From: JARIHD01 sp964610985
Lineage (GTDB): Bacteria > Patescibacteriota > Saccharimonadia > Saccharimonadales > UBA4665
Length of the DNA: 32,898 bases
Assembly: GCA_964610985.1 (NCBI GenBank)
Contig: CAZSZJ010000013.1
Location: forward strand, 1 to 32,898
Direction of reading: 5' to 3'
This document shows positions 13,881-20,718 of the stretch, piece after piece; position 1 is the stretch's first letter; each line of letters begins with the position of its first letter. The notes beneath the pieces were generated by a model. It ran no database searches, was not told the origin of the DNA, and saw only the letters and a list, made by a program, of their open reading frames with translations. The position numbers and the translations under genes were made by a program.

Positions 13881-14919
13881 ATTGATGCCAGCGGGAGCGC
13901 AAGGTGCGGAGTTTGTGGGCATTTGGCGGTAAGTCATGCACGAAAACACTCCACAGATATTCATTAGAAACCTTTCGTCGTTTTTGAATGCGGCGGCGTT
14001 CGATAAGTTTTTTAGGAAATTTAAGCCAAAAAATTAAAACGCCCTTTAGTGCGGCACCGGCGCGTTTGCTCGCCAGAGCCTTGATAAAAAAGATGGTGTA
14101 AGCCAGTAAAAAGCGTGGCAAAACGCGGTGTAGTATCCCCAGCGGCAAGTCTTTGACCACCACAAAGGGCAGATTTTTCATGTATTGTTTGGTGGTGAAT
14201 GGATTTGCGCCGCGGTCGCCTTCTTTGGCCTTTCCCAGGCGGGCAGCTGTTTTGCCCTGCGCATGGTAGACAAAAGACTCGGGAACAAAAGCCACCTTCC
14301 AACCTGCTAGCTGAGCGCGAAAACTGAGATCAATATCTTCGTAATAGGCAAAGAAGTCCTGATCGAAAACGCCAATTTCTTTGAGCATAGAGATACGATA
14401 CAAACTGGCGCCGCCGGAGGCACCAAAAATGTCGCGGTCTTCGTTGTAACGGTCGGTGGCGGGCTCATCGCGGCCGCGAGGGAACGGGATTCCCCAAATG
14501 GTGTATTGGTCGGCTGTGCTGTCGATTGTTTTTCCGTCGGAATGCAGGATGCAGCAGGCTGCCGCGCCGTATTTCGGATTGTTTTTTAGAAAAGCAACCA
14601 AGTGTTTGAGCCAGTCTTTGTCGGCCACAGCGTCGTTGTTGAACGGTGCGGCGAATTCGGCGTTTTCTTTGATGGCGAGTTCTAGGCCAGGATTAGTGCC
14701 GCCAGTATAGCCGTAATTTCTGTCCAGGTAAATGCTGCGTACGCGCGAGTCCTTCGCCTGATGTTTTTCAATAATCTGACGTGAATCATCGGTAGATCCG
14801 TTGTCGACGACAACCAAGGTGAAGTCGCGGTAACTCTGCGCTAACACCGACTCAATGCTCGCGGCGAGGTCTTCAGCCCCATTAAAAGTAGGGATGATAA
14901 CGAAAATAGACTTTTGCAT
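13867..14919 (-). CDS. GT2-family glycosyltransferase (rhamnosyltransferase-like)
   Basis: The GT-A fold is plain: FVIIPTFNGAEDLAASIESV at the N-terminus, VVVDNGSTDDS at about 35-45, NYGYTGGTN, and the metal-binding region FNNDAVAD near residue 93. The later EDIDLSFRAQLAGWK contains the catalytic-base region typical of WbbL-like rhamnosyltransferases. At 350 residues it has an extra basic C-terminal part, with one hydrophobic stretch around 255-300 that may lie on the membrane. It probably adds one sugar to a lipid-linked glycan. The ATG has AAGG a few bases upstream and also a TACATT hexamer ending six bases before it, so either a short-leader or a leaderless start is possible. Its last 14 bases overlap the end of the convergent ligase-like gene. 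The Wzm gene starts 34 bases away on the other strand. Confidence 0.92.
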   Translation of the reverse strand: MQKSIFVIIPTFNGAEDLAASIESVLAQSYRDFTLVVVDNGSTDDSRQIIEKHQAKDSRVRSIYLDRNYGYTGGTNPGLELAIKENAEFAAPFNNDAVADKDWLKHLVAFLKNNPKYGAAACCILHSDGKTIDSTADQYTIWGIPFPRGRDEPATDRYNEDRDIFGASGGASLYRISMLKEIGVFDQDFFAYYEDIDLSFRAQLAGWKVAFVPESFVYHAQGKTAARLGKAKEGDRGANPFTTKQYMKNLPFVVVKDLPLGILHRVLPRFLLAYTIFFIKALASKRAGAALKGVLIFWLKFPKKLIERRRIQKRRKVSNEYLWSVFVHDLPPNAHKLRTLRSRWHQFIGR

Positions 14920-14925
14920 ACCTTC

Positions 14926-14940
14926 AATGTAACCTATAAT
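14926..14940. promoter_or_regulatory. Divergent -10 elements for the GT2 and Wzm genes
   Basis: TATAAT at 14935-14940 (+) ends 13 bases before the Wzm ATG, and TACATT at 14926-14931 (-) ends six bases before the GT2 ATG. The two hexamers are only three bases apart. No Shine-Dalgarno sequence precedes the Wzm ATG, so its leader is likely about six to seven bases. Confidence 0.5.
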
Positions 14941-14953
14941 TATTGACTAGTAT

Positions 14954-15766
14954 ATGACTTTTAAAAATATTTTGAACAAAAAGAACCGCGCTTTATTGCG
15001 CGAGCTAGTAGTAACTGACTTCAAGCTGCGTTACCAGGGGTCAGTGCTGGGCTATTTGTGGTCACTTTTAAAGCCCCTGTTCTTATTTGCGATTTTATAT
15101 ACGGTATTCGGGCATTTTCTACGCTTTGGTGATGCGGTTGAACATTTTCCGATCTATCTATTGCTTGGAATTGTACTGTGGGGATTTTTTGCCGAAGCTA
15201 CGTCGCAAGGTCTGTCGGCAATTGTAGCCAGGGGTGATCTTATCCGTAAAGTTAACTTCCCCAAGTACGTTATTGTTATATCGGGAACCATCTCGGCACT
15301 GATTAACCTGGTTCTCAATCTGTTTGTCGTATTAATTTTTATGCTGATCAATCAAGTTGACCTGCGGCCAGCCGCGCTGCTCTTCCCCTTGATTGCTTTG
15401 GAATTGTACGCACTTGCTTTGGCAGCGGCGTTCTTTTTGTCGGCGGCTTTCGTTAAGTACCGCGACGTGAGTCATTTATGGGAAGTTGGTATGCAGGCGC
15501 TCTTTTATGCGACGCCGGTTATTTATCCGTTGAGTATGGTTATCAAGCAGAGCAAAACGGCAGCAGAAATCTTGATGCTGAACCCAGTAGCGCAGATAAT
15601 CCAGGACGCACGTTATACACTTATTACACCCCAAACTACGACGCTGTATGACCTCATTGGCAACGGTTGGCTTCGGGCGGTGCCCTTTGCTTTGGTGGCA
15701 CTCTGTGTTTTGCTGGCCATCGTGTACTTTAGAAAAAACTCAAAGCAGTTTGCCGAGGATATTTAA
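14954..15766 (+). CDS. wzm: ABC-2 polysaccharide exporter, permease subunit (Wzm/TagG-like)
   Basis: A 270-residue protein with six hydrophobic segments and the ABC-2 permease pattern: an N-terminal cytoplasmic amphipathic part with VVTDFKLRYQGSVLGYLWSL, then PLFLFAILYTVFG. The mid-protein GDLIRKVNFPKYVI is the coupling-helix region. ATPVIYPLSMV and LNPVAQIIQDARY are typical of the Wzm/TagG/KpsM group. Together with the ATPase it forms the channel that passes a lipid-linked polysaccharide across the cytoplasmic membrane. The next gene begins directly after its stop codon (TAA then ATG), so they are coupled. The start is a non-Shine-Dalgarno ATG behind a -10. The family assignment is firm; the exported polymer is unknown. 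Confidence 0.93.
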   Translation: MTFKNILNKKNRALLRELVVTDFKLRYQGSVLGYLWSLLKPLFLFAILYTVFGHFLRFGDAVEHFPIYLLLGIVLWGFFAEATSQGLSAIVARGDLIRKVNFPKYVIVISGTISALINLVLNLFVVLIFMLINQVDLRPAALLFPLIALELYALALAAAFFLSAAFVKYRDVSHLWEVGMQALFYATPVIYPLSMVIKQSKTAAEILMLNPVAQIIQDARYTLITPQTTTLYDLIGNGWLRAVPFALVALCVLLAIVYFRKNSKQFAEDI

Positions 15767-17026
15767 ATGAGTGATGTAGAAAACGCCGTCGTTGTTTCGA
15801 ATGTTAGTAAAAGTTTTAAACTGCCCCACACTCGCCACACCGGCCTAAAGCAGGTATTTGTTAATTTTTATAAGCGCCGCCGCGGTTACGAAAAACAGCT
15901 GGTTTTGGACGGCATCTCGTTCGAGATAAAAAAAGGTGAGTTTTTTGGGATTGTCGGACGTAACGGCAGTGGCAAGAGTACCCTGCTCAAACTGTTGGCA
16001 GGCATTTATGAGCCAAACAAAGGCAAAACCGTGGTTAACGGCAGCTTGACGCCTTTTATCGAACTAGGCGTTGGTTTTAATCCGGAACTTACGGGCCGCG
16101 AGAACGTTTTTCTGAACGGTGCGCTGCTTGGTTTTAACCGCAAAGAAATGCAAGCTATGTACGGCGACATTGTCGAATTTGCGGAACTCGAACGTTTTAT
16201 GGATCAAAAACTCAAGAACTATTCTTCGGGTATGCAGGTGCGGCTGGCTTTTTCTATCGCTATTCGCGCCCGCAGCGATATTCTGCTGATCGACGAAGTG
16301 CTGGCCGTCGGCGACGCTATTTTTCAGCATAAATGCTTTGCTTATTTTAAAGAGTTAAAAAAGCGTAAGCAGACGGTCATTTTCGTTAGCCACGATTCGG
16401 GTATATTGCAGGAATATTGCGATGCGGGTATTTTGCTGGAAAAAGGTAAGATTGTAAGCCGCGGCAAAATTTCCAAAATCGTGAAAGATTATACCGACAT
16501 TTTGAATGAACATGAGGCCGCTCAAGATGATGCTGCCGACGAAAAGAAAGCCTCTAAGAAAGAAGATAAAAATACACGCTGGGGGCGCGGTGATGTTCTG
16601 GTGGCCCGCGGCGAAGCCTTGAACTCGGCCAAGACCCAACAACGCATGTTTACCGACAAGGATGATTCAATTGTGTTGCGCGTGGAATATAAGGCAGTAA
16701 AAGAGACCGAAAAGCCGGTGTACGGCATAACAGTCCTGGACGCTTCGGGACAGCGCGTTTTTGACTCAAATACCATGTGGCTGCGCGTGCCTACGACATC
16801 ACTGAATGTCGATGAAAAGGTTACCGTTGAATGGAAGCTTCCTAATGTGTTAAACACAGGCGATTACACCGTAGCACCAGCCGTCGCCGACGAATACGGT
16901 AGCATTATCTATGACTGGCGCGAAGACGTTATTACATTTAAAGTCCGCAAGGCCCTGCATAGTTCGACACACATAAATGTAGACCACAAGATAACTGTCG
17001 CGCCCGTTTCAAAAGGTGTAAAATAA
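15767..17026 (+). CDS. wzt: ABC-2 polysaccharide exporter, ATPase subunit with C-terminal cargo-binding domain (Wzt-like)
   Basis: The nucleotide-binding domain has Walker A GRNGSGKS at 64-71, signature YSSGMQ at 152-157, Walker B DILLIDE at 171-177 and the H-loop VSHDS at 207-211. After a charged linker (about 250-270) a second domain of about 130 residues follows, a beta-rich module with RVFDSNTMWLRVP and GDYTVAPAVADEYG that matches the Wzt C-terminal carbohydrate-binding domain. In E. coli O8/O9a and related systems that domain recognises the terminal, often methylated, cap of the polymer before export. TagH-type ATPases lack this module. GAGGAT at 15755-15760 lies six bases before the ATG. 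The gene abuts wzm upstream, and a methyltransferase follows after 25 bases, which fits the idea of a cap. Confidence 0.93.
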   Translation: MSDVENAVVVSNVSKSFKLPHTRHTGLKQVFVNFYKRRRGYEKQLVLDGISFEIKKGEFFGIVGRNGSGKSTLLKLLAGIYEPNKGKTVVNGSLTPFIELGVGFNPELTGRENVFLNGALLGFNRKEMQAMYGDIVEFAELERFMDQKLKNYSSGMQVRLAFSIAIRARSDILLIDEVLAVGDAIFQHKCFAYFKELKKRKQTVIFVSHDSGILQEYCDAGILLEKGKIVSRGKISKIVKDYTDILNEHEAAQDDAADEKKASKKEDKNTRWGRGDVLVARGEALNSAKTQQRMFTDKDDSIVLRVEYKAVKETEKPVYGITVLDASGQRVFDSNTMWLRVPTTSLNVDEKVTVEWKLPNVLNTGDYTVAPAVADEYGSIIYDWREDVITFKVRKALHSSTHINVDHKITVAPVSKGVK

Positions 17027-17051
17027 GATGATAAATAGAGGGATTTAGAGA

Positions 17052-18008
17052 GTGAAGCAAGTAACCGACAAAACATTAGCCGATACTGGCGAGCGAATGA
17101 TTCCCGCATACCACAAATCCCACATGGTGTACGGCGAACACGTCGTGCGCTACGAGGCCGCGACCGAACTGGTTAAAGGAAAGGTCGTACTGGACATTGC
17201 TTCGGGGTCGGGCTATGGATCTGCTTTCTTGGGTGAGTCTGCCAAGCGAGTGTACGGCGTTGATGTCGACAAGGACGCCATTGCCTACGCCAAAAAGAAC
17301 TATGCCTCTACTAACGTCGAATTTATTTTGGGTGACGGAACCAAGATTCCGCTGGAAGACAACGCCGTTGATATCGTCGTAAGTTTTGAGACCATTGAGC
17401 ATATCGAGGACTACGAAACGTTTATGCGCGAAGTGAAGCGTGTCCTAAAAGATGACGGATTGCTGATTCTGTCGACGCCCAATGACGTGGAATTCCCGGA
17501 AACGAATCATTTTCACATTCATGAGTTCGAGCAAAAAGAGCTGGAAAAATTGGTTGCCAAGTATTTTAAACACACCAAATCATACTTTCAGGGAACCTGG
17601 CTGTACAATGCCCTGCTGGACGAAAAGATGTTTACGGCCGAATGGGAATCGTCTGTCCGCACTATGCAAACCGCGCCAGCAGACCTCAAAAAATGCATTT
17701 ATTTTTACATGCTCTGCGCTAACCGTAAGCTAACTGATGACGAGACGGTCAAGCCGCTTGCCGCTATCTCTGAGCATTGGAGTGCTCGTCGGATTCAGGA
17801 ATACGAGCAATCTATTCGTAAGCACATTGAAGACCAGGGTGAAATTATGAAGCATCATGAAAACACTCTTAGTCAAAAAGACGTCGAAATTGAATCATTG
17901 CAAAAACAGTTGAAAGAGGCGCGGGATAGTTTGCGGCAAGCTCAGAATCTGGGCAGCAAACTGTACAGCAAAGCCACTCATCTGAAAAATAAGCTACGGC
18001 ACAAATAA
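17052..18008 (+). CDS. SAM-dependent methyltransferase with C-terminal coiled coil (possible polymer-capping enzyme)
   Basis: Residues about 30-145 are a class I methyltransferase: motif I VLDIASGSGYG at 47-57, the acidic ribose-binding residue in VYGVDVD at about 68-73, GDGTKIP at 95-101, and FETIEHIED at 112-120. Residues 150-240 are an extension with a TNHFHIHEF motif. Residues about 248-300 are highly charged with heptad-like hydrophobic spacing, a likely coiled coil, followed by a basic tail. It is the last gene after wzm and wzt. The arrangement recalls WbdD, whose methyltransferase caps the O-antigen while its coiled coil acts as a length ruler, but no kinase domain is present here. 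The start is a GTG with AGAGGGA about ten bases upstream. It ends at a strong bidirectional terminator. The methyltransferase fold is certain; the capping role is inference. Confidence 0.88.
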   Translation: MKQVTDKTLADTGERMIPAYHKSHMVYGEHVVRYEAATELVKGKVVLDIASGSGYGSAFLGESAKRVYGVDVDKDAIAYAKKNYASTNVEFILGDGTKIPLEDNAVDIVVSFETIEHIEDYETFMREVKRVLKDDGLLILSTPNDVEFPETNHFHIHEFEQKELEKLVAKYFKHTKSYFQGTWLYNALLDEKMFTAEWESSVRTMQTAPADLKKCIYFYMLCANRKLTDDETVKPLAAISEHWSARRIQEYEQSIRKHIEDQGEIMKHHENTLSQKDVEIESLQKQLKEARDSLRQAQNLGSKLYSKATHLKNKLRHK

Positions 18009-18040
18009 TAAATAGAGGACGGATATCCGTCCTCTATTTA
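18009..18040. terminator. Bidirectional intrinsic terminator, 32-base perfect palindrome
   Basis: Positions 18009-18024 are the exact reverse complement of 18025-18040. The GC-rich core (GAGGACGGAT and its complement) is flanked by TAAATA/TATTTA, giving A/T runs on both sides. It begins right after the stop of the methyltransferase and lies 38 bases before the stop of the convergent double GT4 gene, so it can end transcription from both sides. Confidence 0.88.
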
Positions 18041-18078
18041 CGTTTTCCGGTCATGCCGCACGGGCCCAGGACAGGTTG

Positions 18079-20667
18079 CTATTTGAGCGATTCGATCTTT
18101 TCCAGATAGTTGTGCTCGGCGTATTCGCCAACAATCCGCTGTGATTCTGCTCCCATTTGCTGCAAGGCTTTGTCTGAAGTCGTCTTTTTGTTAAGAACTT
18201 TTTCCAAAACTTCGGCAAATTGACGGATGTCTTTGTGGTCAATGAAGTAGCCATTCTTTCCTTCGCGCAGTTGTTCTTCCCTACCGGCAGAGTCGTTGCG
18301 CAGGACGACGTGACCCATAAACATACCCTCGGCGACATACAGGCCGAACGTTTCATTAAGAGAAGGGCAGATAACTACGTTGCTTTTGGAGGTGAGCTTT
18401 AAAGCTTCGGAGCGCGGCATCGATTCAAAGAAATTAATGCGTTTGCCGAGGATAGAGGTGCCAATCCAGCGTATTTGCTGCGATATGTAATCGTTAGCCA
18501 TTGGTAGGAGATTTAGAGTGAATGAACGGTAGTCCTGCGGTCGTTTTTCGTAAAACCGCAGCATAAAGTCCTGAAAGGCGGCCAGGGCGATAAGCTGGCC
18601 TTTGCGGCCATCGGTCGGTGTTCCTGAAATAAAGAAGTTTAATTCGCGGTAATCGCTGACGGGCCGCGGACCGGTCAGCTCCCTCGGGACGTCCACCAAA
18701 AGTGGGACCGCTTGCACGCGGGACGTACGGAGAATTTTGATGTAATCTTCTTTGGTGCGCTTGGACGGTGTGACGAGCGTAAGTTTTTGGGCATCGGCAA
18801 GTTTTTTAATACGGCCCAGATTGCGCTTTTGCAGGAAGTGTTGACTGATTACTGGGATCTGATCCTTGTCTTCATGAATAAACCAATAGGCGTGTGCCAA
18901 TTTGCCGCTTTGCAGCGCCCGAAGGACGTGGTCGATGTAGTTGTCGTAGACGGCAATGGTATTAACGAGGACAAAATCGTTTTTGCGCAGATTTAGTTGC
19001 AAGCCAATCATCCGCTGCCCGAAAGCTGCTGCCGATTTGTCGACTTTTACGCCCATTTCGCGCAGATCACGGAGTTGCGATGAGTCAACGTGCGGTGCGA
19101 CAACCAGAACATTTTTTGGACCGTACTTGGCCGCGTATTCGCGAATAATCTGCATGAGAACAACGGGTGCGCCAGTGTGGTTAATGGGGTGGGAAATAAA
19201 GACGTAACGTTTTTGACTGCCTGCGAGCCTTGACTGGATCTGGTGTTTTGCGATTGTCTGAGCCATCTGAGCAGAGCGGCGCAGGCCCTTACGGCGAGCA
19301 TATGACAATACACGAATGGGCAATTTCGCTATGCGCTTAATCTTGTGAATTCTGTCGTTCGGAGCGGCCACAGCGGTAGTCGGGCTGATTTCGCCTGGTG
19401 TCTTGACGTTGATTCGTTCGCGGTAGCTTTTTTCTTCTTGGTATGGCGATTCGCCCGCCGCGATAAGCTCGGCGATTGGTTTGGTCAACGCCTCCCAGTA
19501 ATAAGTCTTTTTGAGGTCGATAATGCGTCCGCGAATAGTTTTGAGTACGGCAGGATCTTTTTGGGCGTTCTTAAGGTTCTGGATAATTTCCTGAGAGGAT
19601 AATTCATTAAGACGCAAGGCCGCACCGGCGCGAATAAGATCTTCACTGAGGGGGTCGCCGCCGTTAGTAAGGATAGCCAGTTCGCCCCAAACAAAATCCA
19701 TGACGCGGGTGCGCCACGAAAAGCCATTTTCTTCTCCAGGCTGATTAAGGCTAACGACGATATCGGCATGTTTGAACCAGTTGATTCGTTTGTTAAAATC
19801 GACCCAGTCAACAAAGAATACAGTTTTGTTGACGAGCTTGTGTTTTTCGGCAAAGGCCAGAGTTTTGTCGTATTGTTTTTGGAAGTCGGGGTTTGGATTG
19901 AACGGATTTTTGCCGCCGACAATAACAAACTTGAACGACGGGTCTTTGCTGAGTTCTAGAATGGCCGCCAGTAGTTCTTCTACGCGGAACCAGGGATACA
20001 GACCGCCAAACCACAGCGCGACGAAGTCGCCTTTGTTGCCAATACCCAGCTCTTTTTTGTAAGGATTGAATTCTGATTCCGCTGCGACACTATGAATGCC
20101 AAATGGCGCGATAATAATGCGATCTTGGCGGTAGGAACGAGGATTGATGACTCCCAGACTGGCCAGAACGCCGATGTACAGTGTTTTTTGGGCTTCATTG
20201 GCACATAAAAAATAGTCACCGCGACGCAAAACGCGGTTAAACCTTTGTATGTCTTCCATGTAGTGACGGTACTCGTGGTCGATGTCCTGTGATTCGCGGG
20301 CAGAAACCTCGACGTAAATCGGAACGTAAGCATCAAGAATCAACTGTACAGAGTCGCTAATATTGTCGGCAATAAAGGTAGAATCGCTGCCCATGCAATA
20401 GCTGACGATGACAGCATCGTAGGTGTTCATGAGATCGATAAGGGCTTGATCTTGCCCCCAGTTCGTTAGGTGAACGCCCTCATGTTCCTGAATTCCCTGA
20501 GGAAACGAATTGTTGATAGCTATAGTGACGCGTATGCCATTGGCTTTCAGTCCATCTGCGAGTCCCCATGCGCGCATGCCACCGCCTTCGACTGTTTGAT
20601 ATTGCGGCGTGGGCACCGGGCCGTAGCTAATAATTAAACAAGATTTTATAGTTTTTTCAAATTTCAT
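18079..20667 (-). CDS. Double glycosyltransferase with two GT4-type (GT-B) modules
   Basis: At 862 residues this is twice the usual GT4 length. The N-terminal half (about 1-415) starts with a strand followed by QYQTVEGGGMRAWGLADGL and has a donor-binding half with ALWFGGLYPWFRVEELLAAI. The C-terminal half (about 480-862) restarts with YVFISHPINHTGAPVVLMQI and ends with the EX7E motif ETFGLYVAE. A basic linker of about 60 residues joins them. The N-terminal half has GEENGFSWRTRVMDF at the matching place, with fewer classic motif residues, so one module may be a binding or inactive partner. There are no membrane helices. The ATG at 20667 follows an extended -10 (TGATATAAT) by eight bases with no ribosome-binding site; a TTG three codons upstream is in frame but lies closer to the -10. 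It is monocistronic and ends at the shared terminator. Confidence 0.88.
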   Translation of the reverse strand: MKFEKTIKSCLIISYGPVPTPQYQTVEGGGMRAWGLADGLKANGIRVTIAINNSFPQGIQEHEGVHLTNWGQDQALIDLMNTYDAVIVSYCMGSDSTFIADNISDSVQLILDAYVPIYVEVSARESQDIDHEYRHYMEDIQRFNRVLRRGDYFLCANEAQKTLYIGVLASLGVINPRSYRQDRIIIAPFGIHSVAAESEFNPYKKELGIGNKGDFVALWFGGLYPWFRVEELLAAILELSKDPSFKFVIVGGKNPFNPNPDFQKQYDKTLAFAEKHKLVNKTVFFVDWVDFNKRINWFKHADIVVSLNQPGEENGFSWRTRVMDFVWGELAILTNGGDPLSEDLIRAGAALRLNELSSQEIIQNLKNAQKDPAVLKTIRGRIIDLKKTYYWEALTKPIAELIAAGESPYQEEKSYRERINVKTPGEISPTTAVAAPNDRIHKIKRIAKLPIRVLSYARRKGLRRSAQMAQTIAKHQIQSRLAGSQKRYVFISHPINHTGAPVVLMQIIREYAAKYGPKNVLVVAPHVDSSQLRDLREMGVKVDKSAAAFGQRMIGLQLNLRKNDFVLVNTIAVYDNYIDHVLRALQSGKLAHAYWFIHEDKDQIPVISQHFLQKRNLGRIKKLADAQKLTLVTPSKRTKEDYIKILRTSRVQAVPLLVDVPRELTGPRPVSDYRELNFFISGTPTDGRKGQLIALAAFQDFMLRFYEKRPQDYRSFTLNLLPMANDYISQQIRWIGTSILGKRINFFESMPRSEALKLTSKSNVVICPSLNETFGLYVAEGMFMGHVVLRNDSAGREEQLREGKNGYFIDHKDIRQFAEVLEKVLNKKTTSDKALQQMGAESQRIVGEYAEHNYLEKIESLK

Positions 20668-20675
20668 ATAGAGCA

Positions 20676-20684
20676 ATTATATCA
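20676..20684 (-). promoter_or_regulatory. Extended -10 of the double GT4 gene
   Basis: TGATATAAT on the minus strand ends eight bases before the ATG, predicting a leader of about one or two bases. The same nonamer recurs at 11393-11401 and 28235-28243. Confidence 0.6.
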
Positions 20685-20718
20685 AGGCTACGGGATAAAT
20701 AGAAGCGCGCTACCACCT

